The position numbers and the translations under genes are program-made. This document shows positions 1 to 9,515 of a DNA stretch of 64,000 nucleotides, one piece after another (position 1 is the first letter of the stretch; the number at the start of each line of letters is the position of its first letter). Origin of the DNA: CBDFKU01 sp965248975 (GTDB lineage: Bacteria > Chloroflexota > Dehalococcoidia > Lucifugimonadales > JAGWBF01); NCBI GenBank assembly GCA_965248975.1, contig CBDFKU010000018.1, forward strand, positions 224,815-288,814, read 5' to 3'. Below the pieces are notes generated by a model. The model saw only the letters and a program-made list of their open reading frames with translations, was not told the origin of the DNA and made no database searches.

Positions 1-1607
1 GCACCAACATGCTGCTGACCATGCGGTCGGTGAACGAGGAATGCTCCCAGGCGACGGACTCTTCCGCCGAAACGGTGGCGGGCGCCATGGCCAGGGGGGC
101 ACTCCTGGGCGCCAGGGGGAACAGCGGCGTAATTCTCTCCCAGTTTTTCCACGGACTCTTCCAGGGACTGAAGGGGAAGGACCGCCTGGACGGGGAAGAC
201 TTGGCCCGGGCCTTCGGCCTGGCTTCGGAGGCCGCTTACAGATCGGTAAGCGTGCCCGTGGATGGCACCATGCTGACGGTGATACGAGAGCTGTCCCGCG
301 GAGCCTCCCGACAGCTGGAGGTCGACCCGGAAGCCGCCGGATCCGCGCTGGTGGTGTGGGGCGCCGCAGTGGAGTCGGCCAAACAGGCCGTCTCCCGGAC
401 ACCCCTCCAGCTTCCCGTCCTGAGGGAGGCCGGCGTGGTGGATGCCGGGGGACAAGGGGTGGCTACTCTGCTGGAAGGGGCCTGGCACCACCTGCTGGGA
501 GAGGACGTGGAAAGCCTCACGCTGGAGCTATGCACTCCCCTTTCCCCCGACGACGCCTCCGTGGACCAGGATCGTCCCCACGCCCCCTCATTTGCAGTGA
601 GCGAGGAGTACCTGTCCGACACTGAAGGGGACCTGTACGGGTACTGCACTCAATTCCTGGTGCACGGACAAGAGCTGAACGTCGACCGGATCCGCGAGGA
701 GATGGCCTCCATGGCCGACTCCGCCGTGGTGGTTGGAGACGACGACCTGGTCAAGGTCCACATCCACGCCCGAGACCCGGGGCCGGTGATCAGCTACGGC
801 GTCTCTCTGGGAACCCTGGACCAGGTAAGCATGACCGACATGGACCGGCAGCATCAGGAGTTTCTGGCCCTTCACAGAAGCGGAGGTACAGAAGCACCGC
901 CCGAGGAAAGCGCACAGGGCGAAAAGGCAACGTCTCCGGCCGTGGTGGCTGTAGCCTGGGGCGACGGCTTCACCAAACTGCTTCAGAGCCTGGGCTGCGG
1001 TTGTATCGTAGCCGGCGGGCAGACGATGAACCCCAGCACCAGGGACCTGCTGGAAGCGGCCAGGGGGACCGGAGCGAGGGACGTGATCCTCCTTCCTAAC
1101 AACTCCAACATTCTGCCGGCCGCCCGGCAAGCAGCCTCTATCACCGGGGAACCCGGGGCTCAGGAGGACATGAGACTGCACGTGGTTGCATCCCGTACCA
1201 TCCCCCAGTGTGTTGCCGCCTTGCTAGCGTTCAATCCGGAGGTGGCGCTCGAAGACAACCTGGAGTCCATGGGAAGTGCCCTGGCCTCGGTCAAGACCGT
1301 AGAAGTTACGAAAGCCGTGCGTCCCGTTACTCTTGGCGGTTTGGCCGTCGATGAGGGACAATATATCGGTCTCCTGGAGGGCGACCTCGTGGTCGCAGGG
1401 GGCTCGGCCGCGGACGTTCTCCAGGAGGCTCTCTATAAGGCCGGAACGGACGCCGGCCAGCTGGTGACCCTCTACTGGGGCTGCGACGTCCGGGAAGAGG
1501 AGGCCGCGGAGGCCGCCGCCAGGCTCAGGCGGGGTATTCCCAGCCTGGAAACGGAAGTGGTCTACGGGGGACAGCCCCTATACGACTACATCGCCTCCCT
1601 GGAATAG
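1..1607 (+). CDS. DAK2-domain fatty acid kinase-like protein (5' end outside window)
   Basis: Related to YloV/FakA, the ATP-dependent kinase that phosphorylates fatty acids carried by a DegV (FakB) partner. The frame is open to the left edge: Thr-Asn precede the first in-window Met, matching the nucleotide-binding loop that normally reads DTGTNM, so the true start lies upstream and only a few dozen residues are missing. The DhaL-like N-terminal domain contains GARGNSGVILSQ; the second half is the C-terminal region typical of FakA. A DegV gene follows 50 nt downstream, the usual pairing. The fatty-acid role is inferred from family and neighbour. Confidence 0.85.
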   Translation, partial: TNMLLTMRSVNEECSQATDSSAETVAGAMARGALLGARGNSGVILSQFFHGLFQGLKGKDRLDGEDLARAFGLASEAAYRSVSVPVDGTMLTVIRELSRGASRQLEVDPEAAGSALVVWGAAVESAKQAVSRTPLQLPVLREAGVVDAGGQGVATLLEGAWHHLLGEDVESLTLELCTPLSPDDASVDQDRPHAPSFAVSEEYLSDTEGDLYGYCTQFLVHGQELNVDRIREEMASMADSAVVVGDDDLVKVHIHARDPGPVISYGVSLGTLDQVSMTDMDRQHQEFLALHRSGGTEAPPEESAQGEKATSPAVVAVAWGDGFTKLLQSLGCGCIVAGGQTMNPSTRDLLEAARGTGARDVILLPNNSNILPAARQAASITGEPGAQEDMRLHVVASRTIPQCVAALLAFNPEVALEDNLESMGSALASVKTVEVTKAVRPVTLGGLAVDEGQYIGLLEGDLVVAGGSAADVLQEALYKAGTDAGQLVTLYWGCDVREEEAAEAAARLRRGIPSLETEVVYGGQPLYDYIASLE

Positions 1608-1657
1608 ACGGGGAGTAGCCCGCGAAGAACGCTCGGGAATCCGACCGGAGGCTCGAT

Positions 1658-2518
1658 ATGGCTGTTAAGGTAGTCACCGACAGCACCTGCGAACTGCCCA
1701 AGAGTCTGGCGGAGCAATGGGGCATCACGGTGATCCCTTGCAACGTGCACTTCGGCGACGAGGTGTACAAGGACGGGGTGGACATGGGCCCCGACGAGTT
1801 CTACAGCCGGCTGGTGTCCAGTCCCAGGCTGCCCACCACCGCCCAGCCTTCGGTGAACGACTTCCAGCAGGTGTACTGCGCCCTGCTCGCCGGGGGTCAC
1901 CAGGTGGTCTCCATCCACCTGTCCGCCAAGCTCAGCGGCACCCTGAACTCCGCCACCCAGGCAAAGCAGGCCCTGGGTTCGTTGGAGCCAGGGTCAGGCC
2001 GCGTCGAGATCATCGACTCGGGCATGGCCTCCTTGGGGCTCGGGCTCAACGTCCTGTCGGCGGCCCGGATGGCGCAGGAGGGAGCCTCCTGCGACGAAGT
2101 CGTCACCGGCGTTCAGGAGTCCCTGCCACGGTCCCACTGCTACTTCCTCCTGGACACCCTGGAATATCTCCAAAAAGGTGGACGCATCGGCAAGGCCAGC
2201 GCGTTCCTGGGCTCCATCCTGAACATCAAGCCGATCCTGACCATCAGGGACGGCGAGGCCCATCCCGCCGAGCGCGCCCGCACCCGTGAAAAGGGACTGC
2301 AACGCCTGGTGGACACGGTCAAGGGCCTGGCCCCCTTCGACCATCTCGGCCTGATTCACAGCACTACACCGGAGGAGGCCGAAGCCCTGGCGGGACGCTT
2401 CACCGACCTGATGCCCAGGGACCAGATCGTCATGGGCAGGTTCGGGCCGGCGGTCGGCACCTACCTGGGCCCCGGCGCACTGGGTATCGGCCTCATAAGC
2501 TCTATCAGCGCTCCCTAG
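1658..2518 (+). CDS. DegV family fatty-acid-binding protein (FakB-like)
   Basis: 286-aa DegV protein. It opens with VVTDSTCELP, the family signature, has an SAKLSGT motif lining the lipid pocket, and carries the conserved LQKGGRIG segment in the second half. DegV/FakB proteins bind a fatty acid and present it to FakA, whose homologue lies immediately upstream in the same direction. Length is normal for the family. The acyl-chain specificity cannot be read from sequence. Confidence 0.9.
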   Translation: MAVKVVTDSTCELPKSLAEQWGITVIPCNVHFGDEVYKDGVDMGPDEFYSRLVSSPRLPTTAQPSVNDFQQVYCALLAGGHQVVSIHLSAKLSGTLNSATQAKQALGSLEPGSGRVEIIDSGMASLGLGLNVLSAARMAQEGASCDEVVTGVQESLPRSHCYFLLDTLEYLQKGGRIGKASAFLGSILNIKPILTIRDGEAHPAERARTREKGLQRLVDTVKGLAPFDHLGLIHSTTPEEAEALAGRFTDLMPRDQIVMGRFGPAVGTYLGPGALGIGLISSISAP

Positions 2519-2554
2519 CCCGTCCCTCTCTCCCGTGCTAAACTTGCCATAGAG

Positions 2555-5014
2555 ATGGCCACCAGAGACGCCTCACCCTCCCTCCGGCTGGACTCCTTCA
2601 TCAAGATACTCAGGCTGGAGGAGAGCAAGGGATTCAGCGACACCGCCGTAGTGGGCGGTATGGACCGCTTCCTGAAGCTGCACGCCGATTCCCTGGCCGC
2701 CTCGGGTCTCGGCCTCGCCGACCTCCTGAAGATATCCTACGCCGGGCTGGATCCCTCCCAGCGAGGGGAGTGGGCGAAGCAGTGGCTGGCCCGGCTTGAG
2801 GCCGGACCGGCCGATGCGGCGCTTCCTTCCCTGCCAAAAGAGGTCGCGGCCCCCTCAGAGGCCGGCAAGCCCCCGTCGACGAGATCCAGCCTCAACCTGG
2901 ACTCCCCCGTTAACCGCCTGCGCGGCGTCGACGTCAAGCTCTCGGCCAAACTGAAGCGGCTGGGCGTCTCCGGCATCAGGGACCTCCTGTACCTCTTCCC
3001 CAGGCGCCACAACGACTTCTCTACCACAGTGAAGATATCCGATCTGGAGCCCGGTGAGGAACGGACCATCGTCGCCACCGTCTGGGAGGCGAGGGAGACC
3101 ACGCTGGGCCGGGGGAGGCTCAAGGCTGCGGAGGCCGTGGTCAGCGACGAGACGGGCAACATCAGGGTGGTTTGGTTCGGGCAGTCATACCTGGCCAGGA
3201 TGCTCAAACCCAACTCCAGGGTGGCCATCAGCGGCCGGGTCGAGGTGTACAAGAACCAGCTTCAGTTCCAGTCGCCGGAGGTGGAGATCCTAGACCGCCA
3301 GGAGAGCCTGATACACACAGGGCGCCTGGTGCCCGTCTACCCCCTGACAGAGGGGCTCAGTCCCCGGCGATTACGTACGATCGTGCGGCAAGCCCTGGAG
3401 GAATGGCTCCCTTCCCTGGACGAGTTCCTGCCAGAGGAAGTCAGACGGCGCCTGGATGTCATGACCCTGCGCGACGCCATCATGCAGGCCCACTACCCCA
3501 ACGACGAGCCGACCCTGGTGGCCGCCCGGAGGCGCCTGGCCTTCGACGAGTTCTTCCTACTCCAGATGGCGGTGCTGATGCGTCGTCGGACCTGGCAGGA
3601 ATCGGTGGAGGGCATACAGATCAAGGCCGACTCCGCCGTCCTCCAGGGCTTTCAGGCGTCCCTACCCTTCAGCCTGACCGAGGCTCAGGAGCGGTGCATC
3701 GAGCAGACCATCGGGGACATGAATCAGGGAACTCCCCCGATGAACCGCCTCCTCCAGGGAGAGGTGGGCAGCGGAAAGACCGTCGTCGCCCTGGCAGGGC
3801 TCCTGACGGCAGTGGGCGCAGGCTATCAGGGCTCGATCATGGTACCTACCGAGGTGCTTGCTGAGCAGCACTTCGCCACGGTGTCCCGGCTCCTGGGCAG
3901 CCTGTCCGGGCCCGTTCAGGAAGAGAACCTGATCACCGTCTACCTCGACCCCCTCCCCAAGCCGGTGTCGGTGGGGTTACTCACCGGCAGCACTAAAGGG
4001 GCCGTCAAGCGGGAGCTACAGCGCCGGTTGTCTGAGGGGACCATTGACATCATCATCGGGACCCACGCCCTGATCCAGGAAGGGGTGGAGATGCCCCAAC
4101 TTGGGCTGGCGGTCGTAGACGAGCAGCACCGCTTCGGGGTGGAGCAGCGGGCCGCCCTCAGGCAGAAGGGCGGCGTGGTCCCCCACGTTCTGGTCATGTC
4201 GGCCACCCCCATACCCAGGACCCTGACCCTCACCCTCTACGGCGACCTGGACGTATCCACCATCGACCAGCTTCCTCCTGGCCGGCAGCAGGTGCTGACC
4301 CGTGTGGTGCCTCCAGAGAGACGGGCTGCGGCCTACGACTTCATCCGGAAGGAGATCCGGAACGGCCGCCAGGCCTTCGTCATCTGCCCCCTCATCGAAG
4401 AGTCGGAGGCTATCGAGGCCCGGGCGGCCACCGACGAGCACCAGCGCCTCTCCACCGAGGTGTTCCCCGACCTGCGATTGGGGTTGCTCCACGGCAGGAT
4501 GACTCCCCGGGACAAGGACGAGGTCATGGCCGCCTTCCGGGACGGCGACATAGATATCCTGGTGTCCACGGCGGTTGTGGAGGTGGGCATAGACGTGCCC
4601 AACGCCTCCGTGATGGTGGTGGAAGGCGCCCACCGTTTCGGGCTGTCCCAACTCCACCAGTTCCGGGGCCGCGTGGGCCGGGGCGAGCACAAGAGCTACT
4701 GTCTGCTTCTGTCGGAGTTCTCCACCCCCGAGGCCAAGGAGCGCCTCTCCGCCGTCGAGCGGATACACGACGGCTTCCAGCTAGCCGAGGTGGACCTGGA
4801 CCTGCGGGGGCCGGGCGACCTGTTCGGCACCCGCCAGAGCGGCCTGCCCAGCCTGAAGGTCGCCCGCCTGTCCGACCAGGAGCTTCTCAGGGTCGCCAGG
4901 GAAGAGGCAGCCGGCCTTCTGGAAAACGACCACTCGCTCCAGGACCCGTCCCACGCGCCCCTGGCCGGGCAGGTTGCCCGGTTCCTGGAGCTGGTCCGCG
5001 ACGAAGTCAGCTAG
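2555..5014 (+). CDS. recG: ATP-dependent DNA helicase RecG
   Basis: 819-aa branch-migration helicase that remodels stalled replication forks and recombination intermediates. An N-terminal extension of about 110 residues precedes the wedge/OB domain (about residues 120-280). Walker A is GEVGSGKT near residue 404 and the DEQH-type motif II (VVDEQHRFG) near 521. The second helicase lobe carries STAVVEVGIDVPNA and QFRGRVGRG. The C-terminal TRQSG region is typical of RecG. The start is the ATG at 2555; a strong ribosome binding site is not evident. Same direction as the DAK2/DegV pair, 36 nt after it. Confidence 0.95.
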   Translation: MATRDASPSLRLDSFIKILRLEESKGFSDTAVVGGMDRFLKLHADSLAASGLGLADLLKISYAGLDPSQRGEWAKQWLARLEAGPADAALPSLPKEVAAPSEAGKPPSTRSSLNLDSPVNRLRGVDVKLSAKLKRLGVSGIRDLLYLFPRRHNDFSTTVKISDLEPGEERTIVATVWEARETTLGRGRLKAAEAVVSDETGNIRVVWFGQSYLARMLKPNSRVAISGRVEVYKNQLQFQSPEVEILDRQESLIHTGRLVPVYPLTEGLSPRRLRTIVRQALEEWLPSLDEFLPEEVRRRLDVMTLRDAIMQAHYPNDEPTLVAARRRLAFDEFFLLQMAVLMRRRTWQESVEGIQIKADSAVLQGFQASLPFSLTEAQERCIEQTIGDMNQGTPPMNRLLQGEVGSGKTVVALAGLLTAVGAGYQGSIMVPTEVLAEQHFATVSRLLGSLSGPVQEENLITVYLDPLPKPVSVGLLTGSTKGAVKRELQRRLSEGTIDIIIGTHALIQEGVEMPQLGLAVVDEQHRFGVEQRAALRQKGGVVPHVLVMSATPIPRTLTLTLYGDLDVSTIDQLPPGRQQVLTRVVPPERRAAAYDFIRKEIRNGRQAFVICPLIEESEAIEARAATDEHQRLSTEVFPDLRLGLLHGRMTPRDKDEVMAAFRDGDIDILVSTAVVEVGIDVPNASVMVVEGAHRFGLSQLHQFRGRVGRGEHKSYCLLLSEFSTPEAKERLSAVERIHDGFQLAEVDLDLRGPGDLFGTRQSGLPSLKVARLSDQELLRVAREEAAGLLENDHSLQDPSHAPLAGQVARFLELVRDEVS

Positions 5015-5170
5015 GCACCCGCGGCTAACCAGGTACTTCCGATAGGCCCGGACCGGTCCCTATGGCCTTTATTCGGCCACGAAGATGGCTTGGAGTTGGG
5101 TTCGTTTCGGAAAAACTTTCCGCCCATATCCTTCCAGCCCTGGCCCATTACCGACCTAACCTCTCGGAAC

Positions 5171-5776
5171 CTAAGCTGGATATCTCAGTTTTCGAGAGGT
5201 ACCAGCCATTGAGTCCCTGTAGGCGGTTCTTGATGTTCGAGTAGCGGGTCCCTTACTAAGAGCTTCGATCTCGGCAACCCTGATCATCGTCTCCATCACT
5301 CGTTGGGCTGCTCGCCCACGAGCCTCATCACTGTCGAGCTCGGGCTCTATCGCGTTATAGACTTCGTAGGCAAACGCCAGAGATACGAGGGGTTGACTCA
5401 CTCCTCTCTCTCCTTTTATCCCAAGATCAATCAATCTCGCTGCTTCCGCGGAGGATTTCGGATCCCTCACCCTGAGGGCTTCAAGCCCCCGTTGCCATAG
5501 TTTATGATAGGCTTCTCTGTACTCGATTGCAGCTCGGATCGGTTCTTCAGCTCCCCCTAGGCGAGCTTCCTTTGCCACTTTCTCCGCAGCCTTAAGCTGT
5601 GGAGCCGTGCGTTCGCGGTCCCACCCCCTGTCCTTCGACCATCGTCGGAGGAGGGAAACCGGGGTCGGCTTGCCGGTTTCCCCTGAAAGAATCCTTCCGA
5701 TCTCGGAATACGGCCACCCATCCAAGTACATCCGTTTGGCAAACGCTACCTGCTTCACGGTGCATACGGTACCCAT
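5171..5776 (-). CDS. Phage terminase small subunit-like HTH protein
   Basis: About 201 aa. The N-terminus reads KQVAFAKRMYLDGWPYSEI followed by a helix-turn-helix-like segment, resembling DNA-binding small terminase subunits or DUF1804-type phage proteins; the rest is helical and charged. The ATG at 5776 is preferred over a GTG at 5785 because GAGGTG lies 6 nt before it. It is the last gene of a leftward accessory block (9261 to 5171) that also holds an HNH nuclease gene. The terminase assignment is a resemblance only; no large subunit is visible. Confidence 0.45.
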   Translation of the reverse strand: MGTVCTVKQVAFAKRMYLDGWPYSEIGRILSGETGKPTPVSLLRRWSKDRGWDRERTAPQLKAAEKVAKEARLGGAEEPIRAAIEYREAYHKLWQRGLEALRVRDPKSSAEAARLIDLGIKGERGVSQPLVSLAFAYEVYNAIEPELDSDEARGRAAQRVMETMIRVAEIEALSKGPATRTSRTAYRDSMAGTSRKLRYPA

Positions 5777-5955
5777 AGATATCACCTCTTTGTTTTTTCT
5801 CCAGTCGCCCTACCACCGCCCGGGCGCTGGGCTACGTCGACGATTCCCCAGGTCTGCTTTGGTCCTGGTCGTCTTGGACCATTGCGGAAGCCTGGTCTAT
5901 GATTATCCCATTCTCTCTGGCCTCTAACCTACGTCATCGACACTCTTTGGTTTAT

Positions 5956-6834
5956 TCATGCCGCCTCCGTCCGCCGTCTCGCAGCTTGAAGTTCTTCTAG
6001 CTTTTCCTGCGCTCTCCCGAATCCACGGGCGGCTGCCGTACATTGCCGTTGGACCTTCTCCATAATCTCCAAGTCGGCTTCGTCGAACAGCACTCCGTCG
6101 GCTCCTAAATGAGCTGCCCGATCCTCCCACATCCCCTTGGCCCGACCGTAGTCAATTTCAACCTGGTCCCTGACATAGCTCCAGAATAGGTCTTCCGAAA
6201 TCTGGCTTGTTGAGCAGACTTCGTGTATGATCACATCCACGTCGTGCTTGGACATGTTTTGATATGCAGACCACGGCCTCTTCAACTTAAGGGTTTTACG
6301 GATCTGCAAGTGGAATTTCTTGGTCGCGACATCGAACACGGCGAACCACAAACCGGGACATTCTGACAGTGGATCGTCGTGGTCCAAAGCCTGGAGCAGC
6401 GAACTTAGGAAGTCGGCATCCTGTTTGAGGTCAGAGGTGTACTCCCAGTTACTAGCCTTGCTCTGTCCTTCATAGCGGAAGAGAGAACGCTGGTAGTCGG
6501 CCTCTTCCCATTCCTTCACGGCGGCGGTTAGGCGCCGTGCCTTTATGGCCCACTGGCAGTCGCTCGCCTGCCGCAAACTCCAGGCGCATTCGGCCATTTG
6601 TTGGACCCAGATCTCCTCTACCATTCCCTGTGGTTTCCGGTCACCCCATATGTCCTGACGAAGTTGCTCGAACTCTCTCCGAGCTTCCCACCCGAACTCC
6701 TCGCCGGCCTTTGGAAGCCCGGCAAAAAGTCCGTGTTTCGTGGCGTTATACTTAGTCCTGGTCGTGTCACGCGGCCCAGTTGAGAGCTGGGCGTTCCGCC
6801 GGTTGGCTTCGATTTTTCGAGTTGATGTCACCAT
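5956..6834 (-). CDS. Hypothetical protein with STGPR/KHGL motif
   Basis: About 292 aa. The N-terminus contains KIEANRRNAQLSTGPRDTT then NATKHGL, a motif seen at the start of many uncharacterised bacterial proteins, often near mobile DNA. The remainder is charged and helical with several Trp residues; no enzyme motif was recognised. The start is the ATG at 6834, with AGGAGA 8 nt upstream. A CCGAGTC/GACTCGG inverted repeat (6861-6867 and 6884-6890) lies in the leader and could form a hairpin in the mRNA. Function unknown. Confidence 0.6.
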   Translation of the reverse strand: MVTSTRKIEANRRNAQLSTGPRDTTRTKYNATKHGLFAGLPKAGEEFGWEARREFEQLRQDIWGDRKPQGMVEEIWVQQMAECAWSLRQASDCQWAIKARRLTAAVKEWEEADYQRSLFRYEGQSKASNWEYTSDLKQDADFLSSLLQALDHDDPLSECPGLWFAVFDVATKKFHLQIRKTLKLKRPWSAYQNMSKHDVDVIIHEVCSTSQISEDLFWSYVRDQVEIDYGRAKGMWEDRAAHLGADGVLFDEADLEIMEKVQRQCTAAARGFGRAQEKLEELQAARRRTEAA

Positions 6835-7080
6835 CCGTTTTTCTCCTAAAAATAAAAATACCGAGTCAGGCTTCACTTCGCTCGACTCGGCTCGTACTTA
6901 GGGTCCTCTGATGCTGGAACTTAACTCTGCTGGCTAACTATTAACTTTTTCTGATGGGCAACCCATGGCTACCTTGGCTGCTTTTTCGCCTCCTGGTCTG
7001 GCTTAGGCTCTACTGTACTCCTGCTCAGCTCACTGGCTCCGACTATCAACTATTCCGCGCCCAAAAGGCTCTTGATATAA

Positions 7081-7109
7081 TTATTGCGCAACAGTCGGCG
7101 ATTTTCAAC
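7081..7109 (-). promoter_or_regulatory. Putative promoter for the 6834-5171 genes
   Basis: On the minus strand TTGAAA and AATAAT are separated by 17 nt, in the gap between the SWIM gene and the STGPR-motif gene. On the opposite strand an extended -10 (TGATATAAT, ending near 7080) overlaps, so direction is not certain. Confidence 0.4.
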
Positions 7110-7146
7110 GGCCAGCGCGCCGCGGTACCGAACGGATCCAGGAACC

Positions 7147-7560
7147 TCACGGGCCCGGCTGCACTTCGGCCTTAGAAGTCCAAGTTCCTCCCTGCCCAGA
7201 ACAAAGGCCGCCAGACTCCCTGCGCCCGAGCCTACAGAGCAGCATTAGCGCCAACCTGTGCTTGCACGGGTGACTTTCTCCATGGCGCAGGTAGTCCGAG
7301 CACTGACAGTGCCCTTTTACCACCTCATAATCACGGAGACCGTCCTCTGAACCAACACGGAAGTGGCTTTCCCCCAAAGATACGATTGGCCGCAGCAACA
7401 ACAGGAACGCGGCTTTTTCGAGGCGGGAGGTTAGGCGTGGATTACCTCGGATGGCCTTTTGTACCAACTCGCGAAGCTCGCCGATTGTTGGTCCGGTCGG
7501 CTGCATGGAGGCGAACTCCCTCTCGCTAATCATCGGTTCCTTCAGAGAAAAATCATCCAT
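7147..7560 (-). CDS. SWIM zinc-finger domain protein
   Basis: 137 aa. A SWIM finger lies at about residues 83-105 (CQCSDYLRHG then PCKH: the CxCxnCxH pattern), preceded by FRVGS and YEV strands as usual for this fold. SWIM domains bind zinc and often mediate DNA or protein contacts. The start overlaps the end of the upstream gene by 8 nt, so translation is probably coupled. Part of the leftward accessory block; role unknown. Confidence 0.65.
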   Translation of the reverse strand: MDDFSLKEPMISEREFASMQPTGPTIGELRELVQKAIRGNPRLTSRLEKAAFLLLLRPIVSLGESHFRVGSEDGLRDYEVVKGHCQCSDYLRHGESHPCKHRLALMLLCRLGRRESGGLCSGQGGTWTSKAEVQPGP

Positions 7561-8323
7561 GACCGTTTCCGGACGTTGCGGTCATCCAGCTACTGGGTTT
7601 GACTCTGGACAGCAATCCGATTTGGTCCAGAAGCCAAAGACCTAAACTTCGGACGTGCTCATCGTTGCTGTCCTGTTCCTGATACAGAAGTTGCCCGGGT
7701 CCTAACAACTGGAGCCGGGCGGTGTCCCATGCCTTGGCTACGCAGCGGCCCATCGCATCTGGTCGTTCTACGTCGACCTTCTCGAAGAGCAAGACCCCAT
7801 CCTCCGTCCTTCGCCACGCCTCCTCGAATCGACTCTCCTCCGCATACCCCCACCCGAAGGCGTCACCTTTGGAGGACACAACCGTCACTAAAACCCGGCA
7901 GCTATCAGTATCCAGAACAGCGAAAACCGCCGGCACTATACCCAGACCTTCAAGCCCCCAGGATCGGGCTTCACCTCTCTCCCTCGTCCGATCGATTCCA
8001 CCAGCGTCATCTGCCCCCGGCCCGGTGGGCTCATTTTTGCGCTCCTCCCCTCGACGTTGGGCCTCCTCCTGATAGGCTTCCTTCGAGGACTCGCGGCCAT
8101 ACCGCCTCAAAACGTACCCCCGTTTCGCGAGCTCTTTGAGGCAAGTATCACCGACAAAATAGTACCGCTGGGAGGCCGTGTCCTTAACCCCATAAAGGGT
8201 TCGAGGCTGAGTTGACCCACACGCGTCACAGTAGGCGTCGGCCCGGTCTCTCACCGGACGGGACAAGCGCAGCAATTTCTTTCCGCGGGCGAACTCGTTG
8301 AGCTTTTCTTCATACCGGGGCAT
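7553..8323 (-). CDS. Hypothetical Cys-containing protein of the accessory block
   Basis: 256 aa. The first third has a zinc-knuckle-like YCDACGST followed by a YYFVGDTCLKEL segment, so it may bind zinc. The middle is charged, and the C-terminus ends near SSWMTATSGN. The ATG at 8323 has AGGAGG 7 nt upstream. It overlaps both the upstream HNH gene and the downstream SWIM gene, indicating one transcript. No functional family was recognised. Confidence 0.6.
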   Translation of the reverse strand: MPRYEEKLNEFARGKKLLRLSRPVRDRADAYCDACGSTQPRTLYGVKDTASQRYYFVGDTCLKELAKRGYVLRRYGRESSKEAYQEEAQRRGEERKNEPTGPGADDAGGIDRTRERGEARSWGLEGLGIVPAVFAVLDTDSCRVLVTVVSSKGDAFGWGYAEESRFEEAWRRTEDGVLLFEKVDVERPDAMGRCVAKAWDTARLQLLGPGQLLYQEQDSNDEHVRSLGLWLLDQIGLLSRVKPSSWMTATSGNGHG

Positions 8324-9261
8324 TTCAATACCTCCTCGTCATTTGGGTTCGTTTCGTAAAAAACCTTCTCGCGAAATTCACATTCTGTACAGTCACGAAA
8401 CCCGACGGGTTTGCCCGCACGCACACATTGGAGCTTAACCCAAGGACAAGCCCAGCTCTCTGACATCGTCAAGTTATTGGTCGCTTCTCGCTCTCCCTGG
8501 GCATCTCCAATTCCCTGAATCAGGCGAGCCAGTAGTATGTCCCGCCGAAACGCCGCGACGGAGTATCTGGGATCCTCCATCTTCCGGTCTTGGGCGTAGG
8601 CGAGCCACTGCTCTGGATCTTTCGTCTCAGTCGCCGCCAACACGTACCAACTGGGCTCATCGAGGATAATGGCGTCAATATTGACGCTTTCTCCGTCACC
8701 ATGTCGGGCAAAGAACACCTTCCAGACCAGAGCGTACTTTTGAGCCTGACGGGGACCAATTTCGAATCGTCGCGCTATGGCTTCCAGGGTCCTGTCTCCG
8801 TGGATGCTCCGGTTTTGGGCTTCGTACAAGATGGCGGCCTGTATTAACCAGGACCGCTTTCCGAAAGAGCTGGCGTAGCTAAACGCCTCGACAAGTTCAT
8901 CGTCTCTAAGATACGGCAACGCCTGGAGGAGTTTGGCGAGAGTGTCCTGAGTCAGGTTGAGGGTCTCGAATAAGGAAGGGGCATTCACGCTTGGGTCATG
9001 GAGGGGCCGCATTATCTGGTCTCCGGTCTTGCTATCGAAGAGGCGGATTCCTTCCTCTTCGGAACGTACCAGCAGCCAACGCCCTTCGTGGATGTGTCGA
9101 TGGCAAGCTCGGCACAGCGTTATTAGATTGGATTCGTCAAGCACCCTTGGATCTTTGCTTCCGCCCATACCACGTGGTGCGATGTGATGCCGATCAAGGC
9201 CATTTCCCCCACCGCATATCTGGCAAGACAACTGTATATCATCATTATCGATTATCGTCAT
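8251..9261 (-). CDS. HNH endonuclease-domain protein
   Basis: 336 aa. The N-terminal HNH module reads CQICGGGNGLDRHHIAPRG followed by LCRACHRHIHEG, giving the two zinc CxxC pairs and the catalytic His. A long helical middle of unknown role follows, with Cys-rich stretches at the C-terminus (CTECEF and CCACP). It heads a five-gene leftward block and overlaps the next gene by 73 nt. HNH proteins of this kind are common in prophages and integrative elements, where they nick DNA. Whether it is active here is unknown. Confidence 0.7.
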   Translation of the reverse strand: MTIIDNDDIQLSCQICGGGNGLDRHHIAPRGMGGSKDPRVLDESNLITLCRACHRHIHEGRWLLVRSEEEGIRLFDSKTGDQIMRPLHDPSVNAPSLFETLNLTQDTLAKLLQALPYLRDDELVEAFSYASSFGKRSWLIQAAILYEAQNRSIHGDRTLEAIARRFEIGPRQAQKYALVWKVFFARHGDGESVNIDAIILDEPSWYVLAATETKDPEQWLAYAQDRKMEDPRYSVAAFRRDILLARLIQGIGDAQGEREATNNLTMSESWACPWVKLQCVRAGKPVGFRDCTECEFREKVFYETNPNDEEVLKCPGMKKSSTSSPAERNCCACPVR

Positions 9262-9329
9262 AGATTATCACTGTTAGCAACCAGCAAAAGTGGGACTGCG
9301 ATAATCTTTACCGGGCCTCCTTAGCTCGG

Positions 9330-9500
9330 GTCTGACCCGAAGTGGGACCGGCGCAGTGCCTTGAATGTGATCTGTCGACCTCGTTCTCAAGGTGGCCCAA
9401 CCCCCACCGACCAGGTGAGCAGTGACCTTATAGGAGCCTGGCCATAGGTCCCGTCGCAGTCCTGTCCTCTCTCCTGGCCGTTCGTAGCCATCTCACTCAA
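9330..9500 (+). ncRNA. Candidate IS110 bridge RNA region
   Basis: The roughly 219-nt non-coding left end upstream of the transposase is where IS110-group elements encode the bridge RNA that pairs with target and donor DNA. The stretch is GC-rich and contains CAGTGACCTTATAGGAGCC, partly echoed at the right end (ATAGGAGCATC), as donor-guiding pairing would require. The extent given is approximate, and folding was not computed. Confidence 0.4.
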
Positions 9501-9515
9501 GAACAGGAGGAAGCG

